In this document: piece by piece, positions 1-9,497 of the stretch | Numbering within the stretch: the first letter of the stretch is position 1 | How the letters are laid out: each line of letters begins with the position of its first letter | Assembly (NCBI RefSeq): GCF_004328705.1 | Contig: NZ_CP035319.1 | Location: forward strand, 434,001 to 498,000 | Reading direction: 5' to 3' | Source: Rhodococcus sp. ABRD24 | GTDB taxonomy: Bacteria; Actinomycetota; Actinomycetes; Mycobacteriales; Mycobacteriaceae | DNA length: 64,000 bases | Position numbers and translations under genes: made by a program | Notes under the pieces: model-generated | What the model was told of the DNA's origin: nothing | Seen by the model: only the letters and a program-made list of their open reading frames with translations | Database searches by the model: none

Positions 1-1454
1 ATGATCGGCGGCGGCAGCGCCTTGGTGATCTGATCAGCAATCGCGAACCCCGGCTGCCCGAACTGCACCCGCGCCGAATCCTTGATCGCAGCCTTCGTCT
101 TGATCGTGCCGAACGTGATGACCTGCGCGACCTTGTCACTACCCCACTTCTCGGTGGCATACCGCACCATCTCACCACGACGACGATCATCGAAATCGAT
201 ATCGATATCAGGCATCGACACACGCTCAGGATTGAGGAACCGCTCGAACAACAAACCATGCGGAATCGGATCGATATTGGTGATACCCATCGCATACGCC
301 ACCAACGAACCCGCCGCGGAACCCCGACCCGGACCGACCCGGATACCCACCTCACGCGCATAATTGATCAGATCACCGACAACAAGGAAATACGCCGGAA
401 ACCCCATCTCATTGATCACACCGATCTCGTAATCGGCACGCTCGAGATACTCCTGCGGCGGCCCACCCGGGAACCGACGATCCAGCCCACGCAACACCTC
501 GTGCCGCAGAAACGTCTGCTGCGTATGCCCCTCCGGCACCGGAAAAACCGGCATCCGATCGTGATGCGCCCACACCTCGTCATACGACTGCACCCGCTCA
601 CCGATCACCAGCGAGTTGTCACACGCCCCCGGCACCTCCGCATCCCAGATCGCCCGCATCTCCTCCGCGGACTTGAGATAATAACCGTCACCGTCGAACT
701 TGAACCGCGTCGGATCCGACAGCGTCTTACCCGTCTGAATACACAACAACGCCTCGTGATTCTCCGCCGCATCCTTCGTCACGTAATGACAGTCATTCGT
801 CGCCAACGGCGCAATACCCAACCGCCGACCGATATCGAGCAACCCCTCCCGCACCCGACGCTCGATCGACAGCCCATGATCCATCAACTCGAGAAAGAAA
901 TTGTCCTTCCCCCAGATCTCCTGCCACTTCGCCGCCGCCTCGAGCGCCTCCCGATCATGACCCAGACGCAACCGCGTCTGAATCTCCCCCGACGGACAAC
1001 CCGTCGTCGCGATGATCCCCTCCGCATGCTGGGCAATCAGATCCTCATCCATCCGCGGCCACTTACCGAGCTGACCCTCGATCGACGCCAACGACGACAA
1101 CTTGAACAGATTCCGCAACCCCGTCGCATTCTCCGCGACCATCGTCATATGCGTGTACGCACCCGAACCGGACACATCATCAGACTTCTGACTCCGATCA
1201 CCCCACAACACCCGCTTGGTGTTGAACCGCGACTCCGGCGCAACATACGCCTCGATACCGATGATCGGCTTGATGCCATGCTTCTTCGCAACGTTGTAGA
1301 ACTCACTCGCCCCATACATGTTGCCGTGGTCGGTCATCCCCACCGCCGTCATCCCCAGACGCTCCGCCTCCCGAAACAACGGACCAACCTTTGCCGCACC
1401 ATCAAGCATCGAATACTCGGTGTGATTGTGCAGGTGAACGAACGAGTCAGCCAC
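1..1454 (-). CDS. dnaE1: DNA polymerase III alpha subunit, N-terminal part (truncated by window edge)
   Basis: Replicative polymerase catalytic subunit. The minus-strand frame opens at a GTG (1452-1454) behind an AGAGAGG ribosome site and starts [19 protein letters not shown], the conserved N-terminal PHP domain with its metal-binding HLHNH motif. [10 protein letters not shown] and a second metal-site region follow. The frame runs off the window after about 484 codons, so the palm and fingers and the C-terminal clamp-binding part lie outside. The family is normally about 1,180 residues. In mycobacteria dnaE1 lies a few genes from lspA and ileS, and the same genes appear here further right, separated by an accessory stretch. 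I am very sure of the family. The choice of dnaE1 over dnaE2 rests on the N-terminus and context. Confidence 0.95.
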   Translation of the reverse strand, partial: MADSFVHLHNHTEYSMLDGAAKVGPLFREAERLGMTAVGMTDHGNMYGASEFYNVAKKHGIKPIIGIEAYVAPESRFNTKRVLWGDRSQKSDDVSGSGAYTHMTMVAENATGLRNLFKLSSLASIEGQLGKWPRMDEDLIAQHAEGIIATTGCPSGEIQTRLRLGHDREALEAAAKWQEIWGKDNFFLELMDHGLSIERRVREGLLDIGRRLGIAPLATNDCHYVTKDAAENHEALLCIQTGKTLSDPTRFKFDGDGYYLKSAEEMRAIWDAEVPGACDNSLVIGERVQSYDEVWAHHDRMPVFPVPEGHTQQTFLRHEVLRGLDRRFPGGPPQEYLERADYEIGVINEMGFPAYFLVVGDLINYAREVGIRVGPGRGSAAGSLVAYAMGITNIDPIPHGLLFERFLNPERVSMPDIDIDFDDRRRGEMVRYATEKWGSDKVAQVITFGTIKTKAAIKDSARVQFGQPGFAIADQITKALPPPI

Positions 1455-1565
1455 GCGCGCCTCTCTGTCTACGGCCCGTGCGCGAGCACCGGCGGGTCCC
1501 AGCGGTCACTGAGTCTATGCCCTGGCACTGACAGGTACCGGAAGCCCGTGACTGCGCGATTCCCA

Positions 1566-2534
1566 TCAGGCCGGTGCCGATTCCGGTGCGTCCTTCGACG
1601 ACATGCGGGCGTTCCGCGCGCGCACCAGCGCGTCAGTGGTGAACACCACCAGCGCAGCCCAGATCAACACGAAACCGATCCACCGGGACGGCGGCATCAT
1701 CTCGTGCATCACCAGGACACCCCACGCCATCTGCAACGCCGGCGTCAGGTACTGCAAGATACCGAGCGTGGTCAGCGGGACCCGCTGCGCGGCGACACCG
1801 AACAGCAGAAGAGGGAGGGCGGTGACCGGTCCCGCCGCCATCAGCAGCAGACTGTGCCCGACGCCATTACCGAAGAACGATCCCGTCCCGGCGACCGCAA
1901 GCACCACGAGGTACGCGATCGCGAACGGCGCGGCGACGACTCCCTCCGCCGTCAAGCTCGTGCGCGGATCGAGTGGTACCACCTTCTTGATCAACCCGTA
2001 CAGCGCGAACGAGAGCGCCAGAGTGAGTGCGATCAGCGGCGGCCGGCCGTAGTCGACAGTGATGATCACCACCGCCACCGCCGCCAGCAACAGCGCCCCG
2101 ATCTGCGCCGGCCGCAGCTTCTCCCGGAAGATCACGACGCCCAGGAGCACGCTCACCAACGGATTGACGAAGTAACCCAACGCGGCCTCCACCACCTGGC
2201 CGGACGTCACCGCATAGATGTAGGTGGCCCAGTTGATCCCGATCGCGACGGTCGCAGCGGACACCAGCCCCCACGACCGAACACCCATCCCCCGCAGCGA
2301 TCCCAGCCGGCCCAGAATCAGAAGGACGCCGAGCATCAACAGCACTGTCCACACCATCCGGTGTGCTAGCACCTCGAGCGGGCCAGCGGGAGCGAGGAGG
2401 CCGAAGAAGATCGGGAACAAGCCCCAAATCAGATAGGCGCCCACTCCGGAGATCAATCCGGTGGAATCGTCGGAGCGACGCGGCGGTTTCACGCCCTCCG
2501 ACGATAGCCCCGTCGCCGATGTGACTCGCCGCAC
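1566..2534 (-). CDS. rarD: RarD-type EamA/DMT-family transporter
   Basis: A 322-residue integral membrane protein with about ten hydrophobic segments and the pattern of the RarD (chloramphenicol-sensitive protein) branch of the drug/metabolite transporter superfamily. It opens with GVGAYLIWGLFPIFF, then LAHRMVWTVLLM and INWATYIYAV, and has YFVNPLVSVLLGVVIFREKL at the end of the first EamA repeat. The second repeat ends in a similar transporter segment. The substrate is not known from sequence. The called start is a GTG with a 30-residue cytoplasmic lead. It lies downstream of dnaE1 in the same direction, 111 bp from the dnaE1 start, but it would be transcribed towards dnaE1's coding strand from its own promoter. 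The divergent neighbour is a chloramphenicol exporter, which may be coincidence. Confidence 0.85.
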   Translation of the reverse strand: MRRVTSATGLSSEGVKPPRRSDDSTGLISGVGAYLIWGLFPIFFGLLAPAGPLEVLAHRMVWTVLLMLGVLLILGRLGSLRGMGVRSWGLVSAATVAIGINWATYIYAVTSGQVVEAALGYFVNPLVSVLLGVVIFREKLRPAQIGALLLAAVAVVIITVDYGRPPLIALTLALSFALYGLIKKVVPLDPRTSLTAEGVVAAPFAIAYLVVLAVAGTGSFFGNGVGHSLLLMAAGPVTALPLLLFGVAAQRVPLTTLGILQYLTPALQMAWGVLVMHEMMPPSRWIGFVLIWAALVVFTTDALVRARNARMSSKDAPESAPA

Positions 2535-2751
2535 GTCGACGTCGAGGGCCCCGGCAGAATTCGTCGCAGCGGAGCGATCAACGAGTCGAACTGAGCCCTA
2601 GGCCATTTCACGCGAGTTCACGTTCCCGCCAATTCGCTCGGGTAGGCCCCCTCGCGCCATAGCTGGTGCGGGCGGGAGGTTGATGACGCGCCGTCCCGTC
2701 GCGATTGAGGTAGTTCGTCGCCACTGGTAGAGGGGAGCTAGTGTTGGCGCC

Positions 2752-2817
2752 ATGGTGAATCCTGAGACAACCAAGGTGGGGGCTTTCGGTCACGCCGTCA
2801 GCCCCCTGAACCCCTGA
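2752..2817 (+). CDS. putative leader peptide of the chloramphenicol exporter
   Basis: A 21-codon ORF (MVNPETTKVGAFGHAVSPLNP) starts at ATG 2752 and ends 117 bp before the exporter start. A purine-rich AGGGGAG lies at 2731-2737, rather far upstream (14 nt), so the start is uncertain; a 5-codon GTG ORF at 2741 is an alternative. Its 3' half is part of a hairpin, as expected when a ribosome stalled by drug on a leader changes downstream folding. Inducible chloramphenicol resistance genes are known to use such leaders. That this one is translated is inference. Confidence 0.45.
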   Translation: MVNPETTKVGAFGHAVSPLNP

Positions 2818-2933
2818 TTTCATAATTCACGCACCCCAGCAGCGTTGCTGCGTGGGGCAATTGCGTGCACCCTCCAGGGGTGCTGGCCGCGGTGACGAGA
2901 CGTCTCCTGTTCGTTCTCTCACCTCGGAGTCTC
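2778..2933 (+). promoter_or_regulatory. attenuator-like leader with mutually exclusive hairpins before cmr
   Basis: Three hairpins stand in tandem. GGGGGCT (2778-2784) pairs with AGCCCCC (2800-2806). CCCCAGCAGC (2834-2843) pairs with GCTGCGTGGGG (about 2847-2857) with one bulge. GCACCC (2867-2872) pairs with GGGTGC (2878-2883). GCACCCC (2831-2837) is also an exact complement of GGGGTGC (2877-2883), so the second and third hairpins can be replaced by one long-range pairing. GAGAC (2897-2901) can pair with GTCTC (2929-2933), between the GGAG ribosome site and the ATG. Pairings are read from sequence. The regulatory role is inferred. Confidence 0.55.
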
Positions 2934-2934
2934 A

Positions 2935-4116
2935 ATGCCATTCTCTCTCTATGTGCTTGCTGTAGCGGTTTTCGCTATGGGCACCTCGGAGTTCATGCTC
3001 GCCGGTCTGGTGCCGGACATTGCCGCGAGTTTCGATGTTTCAATCGGCTCAGCGGGCCTACTCACCTCGGCCTTCGCCATCGGAATGATTGTCGGGGCGC
3101 CACTGATGGCGGCGCTGGCACGACGGTGGCCTGCCCGGACAACTCTCCGGTTATTCGTGCTGGGGTTCGCAATCGTGCATATTGCGGGAGCCGTCACGAC
3201 GAGTTTCACATTGCTGCTGTTCACTCGGGTGATCGCCGCACTGGCCAACGCGGGATTCCTCGCTGTCGCGTTGAGTACCGCAGCCACACTCGTCGCACCC
3301 GCTCGCAAGGGGCGCGCGCTGGCCGTACTCCTTTCGGGCACAACCATTGCCACCATCGCGGGAGCTCCAAGCGGCGCGCTGATCGGCACCCTGCTCGGCT
3401 ATCGGGCAACGTTCTGGACGATCGCACTGCTGTGCCTTCCCGCTGCGATCGGTATCGCCAAGGGCATACCGGCCGATGCGGGAGAATCCACGCAGGACAC
3501 TCCTGTCCCGGTGACTCTTCAGATCGAGATCGCCCAAATCATGAAGCCACGCCTGATGGTGGTGATCCTGCTCGCCGCCCTGGTCAATGCTGCCACTTTC
3601 GCCACCTTCACCTTCCTGGCGCCGATCGTGACCGGCACAGCCGGCCTGGAGGAGCTCTGGGTACCGGTGGTACTGGCGCTCTTCGGTGCTGGTTCCTTCG
3701 TCGGTGTCACCGTCGCAGGACGGTTCTCGGATCGGCGTCCCGGAAGTGTCATCGCGGTCTGCGGCCCGCTGCTGTTGCTGGGTTGGATCGCGTTGGCGAC
3801 CCAGGCCGGGCACACTGTGGCGCTGCTGTTCCTGGTGTTCACACAGGGTGCACTGGCCTTCGCGCTGGGCAGCACCCTGATCGCCAGGGTGCTCTATGAG
3901 TCCGAGGGCGCACCTACCATGGGTGGGGCGTATGCGACTGCAGCGCTCAACATCGGCGCAGCTGGCGGACCCGCTATCGCCGCAGCAACCCTCAGTTCCC
4001 AGGCTGGCGACCTCGGGCCCGCGTGGGCGAGCAGCCTTCTCGTCGCGATCGCGCTGGTCATCGCCCTGCCGCGGTTGCGGGTCATCGCGCCCCGTGTCGG
4101 CCAGGCGATCCGATGA
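2935..4116 (+). CDS. cmr: chloramphenicol exporter, MFS family (Cmr/Cml/Cmx type)
   Basis: A 393-residue, 12-helix major facilitator that should pump chloramphenicol out of the cell. It begins [20 protein letters not shown], followed by [10 protein letters not shown], and contains [17 protein letters not shown] (loop 2-3 motif), [19 protein letters not shown] and [17 protein letters not shown] segments. It matches the Cml proteins of Streptomyces and the Cmr/Cmx proteins of Rhodococcus and corynebacteria along its whole length, as I recall those sequences. ATG 2935 sits 5 nt after GGAG. A leader ORF and alternative hairpins precede it, pointing to drug-induced attenuation. In this genus such genes are often plasmid- or transposon-borne, but here no transposon ends are visible. 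I am sure of the family and fairly sure of the substrate. Confidence 0.85.
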   Translation: MPFSLYVLAVAVFAMGTSEFMLAGLVPDIAASFDVSIGSAGLLTSAFAIGMIVGAPLMAALARRWPARTTLRLFVLGFAIVHIAGAVTTSFTLLLFTRVIAALANAGFLAVALSTAATLVAPARKGRALAVLLSGTTIATIAGAPSGALIGTLLGYRATFWTIALLCLPAAIGIAKGIPADAGESTQDTPVPVTLQIEIAQIMKPRLMVVILLAALVNAATFATFTFLAPIVTGTAGLEELWVPVVLALFGAGSFVGVTVAGRFSDRRPGSVIAVCGPLLLLGWIALATQAGHTVALLFLVFTQGALAFALGSTLIARVLYESEGAPTMGGAYATAALNIGAAGGPAIAAATLSSQAGDLGPAWASSLLVAIALVIALPRLRVIAPRVGQAIR

Positions 4117-4227
4117 CCCCCGCCAACGCTCCGGTGAACATCGCGCATGCAGTTCGGCTTCCACTTCCACCGCGAGCTCATTCCGTCGTCTGCGCCTCTG
4201 CCCGATTGGATGACGTGAAGGCGACGG

Positions 4228-4247
4228 TCCGGGACCTATGCCCCTAC
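4228..4247. promoter_or_regulatory. DosR (DevR)-like binding site
   Basis: The 20-mer TCCGGGACCTATGCCCCTAC fits the mycobacterial dormancy-regulator palindrome TTSGGGACTWWAGTCCCSAA at the core GGGAC and at CCC on the right arm, with six mismatches. It lies in the 287-bp gap after cmr, 156 bp before the start of a gene whose M. tuberculosis homologue (Rv2030c) belongs to the DosR regulon. nrdZ (Rv0570 homologue), three genes on, is also a DosR-regulon gene there. The match is seen in the sequence; its use is inferred. Confidence 0.5.
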
Positions 4248-4403
4248 TTCGCCTGGTCGATCCGCAAGATACTGGGTTTGTGTCGGCCCGTTCCGGGAGA
4301 TCGCGATGACGGTTGGCTGTCGTTGCGGCTGGTTTGTGGGCTCTCGGGTCTCCGGGCCGCTTGCCTTCCACAACGCCCGCACGAGCAGACAGGGATACGG
4401 TCC

Positions 4404-6455
4404 ATGATCACAACTGGTGCGACACATGTCCTGAAGAACGAATCAGGACGAGTTTTCCAGAACCGCAGGGAAGCCGGCCAAGTGCTCGGCGAACTCCTGT
4501 CTGCCTACCGTGACAAGGACGATGTGGTTGTACTCGGTCTCGCACGCGGAGGTGTGCCTGTCGCATGGGAAGTCGCTGCCGCCCTCGGTGTGCCCTTGGA
4601 CACCTTCATTGTTCGTAAGCTCGGAGTCCCCGGCCGCGAGGAGTTCGCCATGGGCGCTCTCGCCAGCGGCGGGTCGATCGTTCTCAACGACGACATTCTG
4701 CGTGAGCTCGACATCAGTCCGGAGGAATTGCAAAACGTCGTCGAACGCGAAGCACGAGAACTCGAGCGCCGGGAGTCGGCCTATCGGGGCGGCAGAGAGC
4801 CAATCGACGTCACCGGGAAGACCACGATAGTTGTCGATGACGGCCTTGCCACCGGGGCCAGTATGTTCGCCGTCATCGATGCCCTTCAACAACAGGATCC
4901 TGCGCAGATCGTCGTCGCCGTTCCGGCAGCGCCCGAATCGACCTGCCGCGAACTGCAAACGATGGTCGACGATGTCGTCTGTGCGACCATGCCCTTCCCG
5001 TTCCGCGCGGTCGGGGAGTCGTTCTGGGACTTCCGGCAGGTTACGGACGACGAAGTGCGGACCCTGCTGCGCACATCGCCCGCCGGGCACAGTGCAACTA
5101 CCACCAGGGCACAGCAGTTTGTCCACACGACAGAGACGGTCAGCCGCGCCAGCAGAAACACCGCCGCTGGAATACCTCACCGCGACGATCTCCGCGACCT
5201 CGTGGGCGATGCGCGGATCGTCTTGATCGGGGAAAGCTCACATGGAACGCACGAGTTCTACGCTGCGCGTGCGGAAATCACTCGCACTCTGGTCGAGGAG
5301 ATGGGCTTCACTGCGGTAGCGGCAGAGGCTGATTGGCCTGATGCCTACCGTGTCAACCGGTACGTCCAGCATCAGGGGACGGACACCTCCGCAGAGGAGT
5401 CGCTACGTGGTTTCGAGCGTTTCCCGGCCTGGATGTGGCGGAACACGGTCATGCTCGACTTCGTGTCCTGGCTCAGGGAACACAACGCCCGCTGCACCGC
5501 GGCGGGTTCCACCGCCGGATTCTACGGACTCGACCTGTACAGCCTGCACCGGTCGATGCATGAAGTCATCGAGTACCTGGATCGGGTGGACCCACAGGCG
5601 GCCGATAGGGCGCGTAGACGATACGCATGCTTCGATCGGGTCCCGAGAACTGACGGTCAGGCATACGGGTTCGCAGCCGCCTTCGGGGCAGGGGAATCCT
5701 GTGAGACGGAGGTCGTCGACCAGTTGATGGAGTTGCAGCGTCATTCCATCGACTACATAAGAGAAGACGGGATGACCGTCGAGGATGAACAGTTCTATGC
5801 CGAACGCAATGCCTGGAGTGTCCGCAATGCTGAGGAGTACTACCGAGCGATGTTCCGTGGGCACGTATCGTCGTGGAACCTCCGCGACCTGCATATGGCC
5901 GATACCCTCGACGCTCTGATCGCCCATCTCGACCGCCACGGCGACAACTCGTCCCGAGTGGTGGTGTGGGCCCACAATTCCCACGTCGGTGACGCGCACG
6001 CCACCGAAGCGGGTGCCCACGGAGAACTCACCCTCGGGTACCTGGTCCGTGAACGACATCCAGAGCGGTGCCGACTCATCGGCCTCACCACGCATCACGG
6101 AACGGTCACTGCCGCAAGTAAATGGGGAGGCATCGCCGAACGCAAGGTCGTTCGCCCCGCGCTTTCCGGCAGCGTCGAGGAACTCTTCCACGAGGTCGGA
6201 AAGGAATCGTTCCTCATTCGCACCACGGATGACGACGCTGTGGCCGACGCCCTTCGGATCGCACGGTTGGAGCGAGCGATCGGTGTCATCTATCTTCCTG
6301 AAACCGAACGGCGCAGCCACTACTTTCACACACGACTGGCCGACCAGTTCGACGCCGTCATTCACATCGACGACACACGCGCGCTCGAACCTCTCGAATA
6401 CTCGAGCGTGTGGGTTGACGGCGAACGACCGGAAACCTATCCCACAGCACTGTGA
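4404..6455 (+). CDS. phosphoribosyltransferase-erythromycin esterase fusion (Rv2030c-like)
   Basis: A 683-residue two-domain protein. Residues 15-225 form a type I phosphoribosyltransferase domain with the PRPP loop [11 protein letters not shown] at 143-153. Residues 255-683 form an erythromycin-esterase (Ere) domain with GESSHGTHE at 276-284, which holds the conserved His and Glu, and [11 protein letters not shown] further on. Order and length match M. tuberculosis Rv2030c (681 aa), a dormancy-regulon protein of unknown reaction. The domain name does not by itself mean macrolide resistance. ATG 4404 was chosen because upstream codons in the same frame do not read as protein. A DosR-like box lies 156 bp upstream. 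The next ORF follows after 53 bp in the same direction, so all three genes may be co-transcribed. Confidence 0.85.
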   Translation: MITTGATHVLKNESGRVFQNRREAGQVLGELLSAYRDKDDVVVLGLARGGVPVAWEVAAALGVPLDTFIVRKLGVPGREEFAMGALASGGSIVLNDDILRELDISPEELQNVVEREARELERRESAYRGGREPIDVTGKTTIVVDDGLATGASMFAVIDALQQQDPAQIVVAVPAAPESTCRELQTMVDDVVCATMPFPFRAVGESFWDFRQVTDDEVRTLLRTSPAGHSATTTRAQQFVHTTETVSRASRNTAAGIPHRDDLRDLVGDARIVLIGESSHGTHEFYAARAEITRTLVEEMGFTAVAAEADWPDAYRVNRYVQHQGTDTSAEESLRGFERFPAWMWRNTVMLDFVSWLREHNARCTAAGSTAGFYGLDLYSLHRSMHEVIEYLDRVDPQAADRARRRYACFDRVPRTDGQAYGFAAAFGAGESCETEVVDQLMELQRHSIDYIREDGMTVEDEQFYAERNAWSVRNAEEYYRAMFRGHVSSWNLRDLHMADTLDALIAHLDRHGDNSSRVVVWAHNSHVGDAHATEAGAHGELTLGYLVRERHPERCRLIGLTTHHGTVTAASKWGGIAERKVVRPALSGSVEELFHEVGKESFLIRTTDDDAVADALRIARLERAIGVIYLPETERRSHYFHTRLADQFDAVIHIDDTRALEPLEYSSVWVDGERPETYPTAL

Positions 6456-6508
6456 AGCACAGTTCAGGAACGTGGGCGCCACAGAGCCGACGCCGAATGA
6501 GGAGACCA

Positions 6509-6847
6509 ATGTCGAAGTGGCCGTTACCGATCGGCCGGGCATTCGGGGAACGGCTGTACCTCAATCGGTCGCTACTGGTGACGCTGGGGTTGACCAGCGC
6601 CCTACTGGACGGTTCGGTCCTACGGGCCGACTACGGCGGACTGTCGACAGCCCTCTACCGTGCGGTCGGCGGGTTGGCGCCCGTGGTGTTCGTGGCGTCA
6701 TCGGCAGTGCCGGAGGTGACGCACTCGGTGGTTGCGGTTCACAACGGCGTGCAGGTCCGCCGGATCACGCCGTGGTGGTGGCCGCCACGTAGCACGGTCG
6801 ATCGACTCGCTCGGCCGATCGGTCGACCGCAGGCCGGCGCCCGATGA
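6509..6847 (+). CDS. hypothetical protein translationally coupled to nrdZ
   Basis: A 112-residue protein not recognised. ATG 6509 follows GAGGAG (6499-6504). It is basic (WPLPIGRAFGERLYLNRS near the start), has a hydrophobic middle (VTLGLTSALLDGSVL, then LAPVVFVASSAVPEV) and ends in a Trp/Pro/Arg-rich tail (RRITPWWWPPRS). The middle could be one weak membrane segment. Its TGA (6845-6847) overlaps the nrdZ ATG (6844-6846), so translation of the two is probably coupled. That makes a real gene likely, and a role connected with nrdZ or dormancy possible, but no function can be read from it. Confidence 0.55.
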   Translation: MSKWPLPIGRAFGERLYLNRSLLVTLGLTSALLDGSVLRADYGGLSTALYRAVGGLAPVVFVASSAVPEVTHSVVAVHNGVQVRRITPWWWPPRSTVDRLARPIGRPQAGAR

Positions 6848-8580
6848 GCGCTTCCATGAGCGACGTCCCAGAGTTGACCGCGTCAGCGTGTGCAATGCTC
6901 GAGGGTCGATACCTGCGCCGCGACTCCGACGGTGGAGTCACCGGAACAGTCACGGACTTGTTCGACGAGGTCGGGGCATTCGTAGCGCGGGCCGAAGATC
7001 GGTATCGCCCGGGCTCGTCGAAGTACTGGGCACGACAGTTCTCGACGGTCATGCGACAACTGGCCTTCCTACCGAACTCACCGACACTGATGAACGCCGG
7101 CACACGCGTCGGCGTTCTTTCCGGTTGTTTCGTTCTGCCGGTAGAGGATTCGTTGTCGTCGATCTTCACAACGCTGACGCAGACCGCGCTGCTGCACCAG
7201 GCCGGCGCCGGTACCGGATTCACCTTCGGGCACTTGAGACCGGCAGGCGACCGCGTGGACAGCACCGACGGCACGGCCAGCGGCCCCGTGTCGTTCCTGA
7301 GGCTGTTCGACACCGCGGTCGACGTCGTCGAACGAAGCGGCCGGCGCCGGGGAGCGTGTATGGGCGCGCTCGACGTGTCCCATCCGGATATCCTCGAGTT
7401 CATCGCATCCAAAGCCTCGACGCCCGGAGCCCTGCCGCACTTCGCATTGTCGGTGGGCGTCACCGACGCATTCCTGCGATCCGTCGAGGCCGGTGGGTCC
7501 CAAACCCTGATCAATCCGCGGACCGGTGCCATCGTCGACCGGATCCCGGCGTCCGAGATTTTCGACGCAATCTGCGAGGCCGCGCACCACTGCGGCGACC
7601 CCGGGATGCTGTTCCTCGACACCATCAATCGGGCGCACCCGCTCTCTGATCGGATCGAGGCGACCAACCCGTGCGGCGAAGTGCCGTTGCTACCGTACGA
7701 GTCCTGCAATTTGGGGTCGGTGAATCTCGCCGCGTGCGTGCGCGGGCACCGAATCGACTGGCAGCGCATCACCGATACCGTTCGGGTCGGTGTCCGGTTC
7801 CTCGACGACGTCATCGACATGAGCCGTTATCCGTTCGACGAACTGGACCGCGCTGCCAGACGCACCCGGAAGATCGGCCTCGGGTTCATGGGTCTGGCCG
7901 AAGTGCTTGCCGTGCTGGGAATCCCGTACGACAGCACTCGGGCGGTGCGCCTGACGGAGGATATCGCCCGACACATCGGCCGGACCGCGCACGACGCCTC
8001 CGCCGAACTGGCCACCACGCGCGGCACCTACCCGGCGGCGACGCAGGTGTCCGACTCCGCCACCCGGAACCGGCGGAACCTCCAGGTCACCTCGGTCGCT
8101 CCCACCGGAAGCATCTCACTGCTCGCGGGAACGAGCGCCGGCCTCGAACCGTTCACGACGATCGGCGGGCGACGACGGATCCTCGGGCGCGAGGTGGTCG
8201 AGATCGAGCGCGCGTTCACCTCCGCCGCCCGCGACCGCGGATGCTACCGTGACGACGTCGTCGCCGCGGTCCTCGAGACCGGTTCCGTGCGGTCGAATCC
8301 CCAGGTGCCGGCCGATATTCGGGCCATCTTCCCCACGGCTGTCGAGGTCGCCCCGGAGTGGCACGTCCGCATGCAGACCGCGGTCCAACGGCATGTGGAC
8401 GCCGCGGTGTCGAAGACAGTGCTTCTGCCGGAGACGGCCTCCGTCGCGGTGGTGCGGGAGGTGTTCCTCGACGCGTGGCGGGCGGGCGCCAAGGGCATCA
8501 CGGTGTTCCGGACCGGGAGCGTCGGCGATGCAACTGGGCGACCGCGGGACGATCACGTGGCCTGTGCGTCCTGCTCCTAG
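6844..8580 (+). CDS. nrdZ: adenosylcobalamin-dependent (class II) ribonucleotide reductase
   Basis: Reduces ribonucleotides to deoxyribonucleotides without oxygen, using vitamin B12 coenzyme. The protein is 578 residues. It has Cys95 (SGCFVLPVED, one of the redox pair), HQAGAGTGFTFG at 118-129, the active-site NPCGE at 275-279 (Asn275, Cys277 thiyl-radical site, Glu279), SCNLGSVNLA from 287, and a PTGSIS phosphate-binding turn. It ends CASCS, a C-terminal CxxC that would re-reduce the active site. M. tuberculosis NrdZ (Rv0570) is longer (about 690 aa) and belongs to the DosR regulon. No cobalamin riboswitch is visible upstream. Position behind the Rv2030c-like gene and a DosR-like box supports a role in low-oxygen DNA synthesis or repair. 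Confidence 0.9.
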   Translation: MSASMSDVPELTASACAMLEGRYLRRDSDGGVTGTVTDLFDEVGAFVARAEDRYRPGSSKYWARQFSTVMRQLAFLPNSPTLMNAGTRVGVLSGCFVLPVEDSLSSIFTTLTQTALLHQAGAGTGFTFGHLRPAGDRVDSTDGTASGPVSFLRLFDTAVDVVERSGRRRGACMGALDVSHPDILEFIASKASTPGALPHFALSVGVTDAFLRSVEAGGSQTLINPRTGAIVDRIPASEIFDAICEAAHHCGDPGMLFLDTINRAHPLSDRIEATNPCGEVPLLPYESCNLGSVNLAACVRGHRIDWQRITDTVRVGVRFLDDVIDMSRYPFDELDRAARRTRKIGLGFMGLAEVLAVLGIPYDSTRAVRLTEDIARHIGRTAHDASAELATTRGTYPAATQVSDSATRNRRNLQVTSVAPTGSISLLAGTSAGLEPFTTIGGRRRILGREVVEIERAFTSAARDRGCYRDDVVAAVLETGSVRSNPQVPADIRAIFPTAVEVAPEWHVRMQTAVQRHVDAAVSKTVLLPETASVAVVREVFLDAWRAGAKGITVFRTGSVGDATGRPRDDHVACASCS

Positions 8581-8701
8581 TGGACCGAGCCGTCCAGAGT
8601 AGTCGGCCGCGCTTGGTCGGGCGCCGGAAGTTCTACCCCCAGCTAGCGGAGTAGTCCAGCCCCGGACCGAAGCACTGCAGCCGTCCAACCACACCTCTCG
8701 T

Positions 8702-9232
8702 CTAGGTCAGTGAGGGCCCACGAACAAAATCCGGAGCTACAAGTTCCATGAACAGTGCATCTCGGCGACCGCCGCCTGAGATGGTCTCGTACTGTCGCAT
8801 GGTGCCGACGGCGCGAAATCCGACTGATTCATAACAGGCAATCGCGGCACGGTTCTCGAGCGCGGGATCGATGATGATGCGATGGTGGCCGACGTCGTCG
8901 AACAGCCAGACGATCAGGGTTCGGATGGCATCGCTCCCGTACCCCCGGCGGTGATGGTCGGGATGCAGGAACATGTCGAGTCCTGCGTACCTCACCGTCG
9001 GTGAGGTTTCTTCGTACCATTGGATCATTCCGACGACGGTTCCATCGGCTTCGATCGCGAAGCTCGTGTGCTCAGCGCCGGCGAGGTCATCCTCCAGAGA
9101 GGGCCACCCTCCCGCCCACCAGCGGTCAACTTCAGGGGTCGCCATGATCTCGCGGAACCGTGGCGCATCTTCAGCTGTGGCGCGCCGAAGAGCCACGCGA
9201 TGACCGATCAAAGAATCGACCTGCGCCGACAT
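8702..9232 (-). CDS. GNAT acetyltransferase, aminoglycoside 6'-N-acetyltransferase-like
   Basis: A 176-residue single-domain acetyl-CoA-dependent acetyltransferase. ATG 9232 gives MSAQVDSLIGHRVALRRATA. PEVDRWWAGGWPS resembles the substrate-side region of AAC(6') enzymes. HPDHHRRGYGSDAIRTL is the acetyl-CoA loop (Q/RxxGxG/A), and ALENRAAIACYESVGF is the usual beta4-alpha4 end. AAC(6') enzymes inactivate aminoglycosides, but many relatives acetylate other amines or proteins, so resistance is a guess. It converges with nrdZ (121 bp gap, no clear terminator hairpin). The frame remains open upstream, but codons before 9232 do not read as this family. The 265 bp between this gene and the FtsW paralogue hold nothing I recognise. 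Confidence 0.75.
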   Translation of the reverse strand: MSAQVDSLIGHRVALRRATAEDAPRFREIMATPEVDRWWAGGWPSLEDDLAGAEHTSFAIEADGTVVGMIQWYEETSPTVRYAGLDMFLHPDHHRRGYGSDAIRTLIVWLFDDVGHHRIIIDPALENRAAIACYESVGFRAVGTMRQYETISGGGRRDALFMELVAPDFVRGPSLT

Positions 9233-9497
9233 CACGTGATCACAAGTTCGAATGACACGACGCTCAGCGTATATGACGACCCCCGGCCGCTGCCCTGTGC
9301 GCCGCAACGGAGATCGAGTTTGGCCATCCATCGCGCCGCTTCGGATGGCGGACTGTTCCAACGACCACCAGCACTGGAGTTCATGCGGCCGTGCTGATGA
9401 GTCTGGTGAGGCGCTCGACTGGCGTATCCCAGTAGAGAATTCCAAGGTGGTGTCGAGTTCGCAGACTGCCTTCCCGCCGATTCCCCGTGTGCCATCG

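Noticed and set aside
258..2369. A 703-codon open frame on the plus strand
   Set aside because: It lies opposite dnaE1 and rarD and its product is an Arg/His/Pro-rich mixture without any domain. It is open only because the third codon positions of the real genes are G/C rich.
2608..2823. A 71-codon minus-strand ORF opposite the cmr leader
   Set aside because: No ribosome site and no recognisable protein pattern; the region is better explained as the exporter's leader.
9233..9497. Possible gene or insertion-sequence remnant between the acetyltransferase and the FtsW paralogue
   Set aside because: Frames were read in all directions; none resembled a transposase or any family, and no inverted repeats or target duplications were seen.
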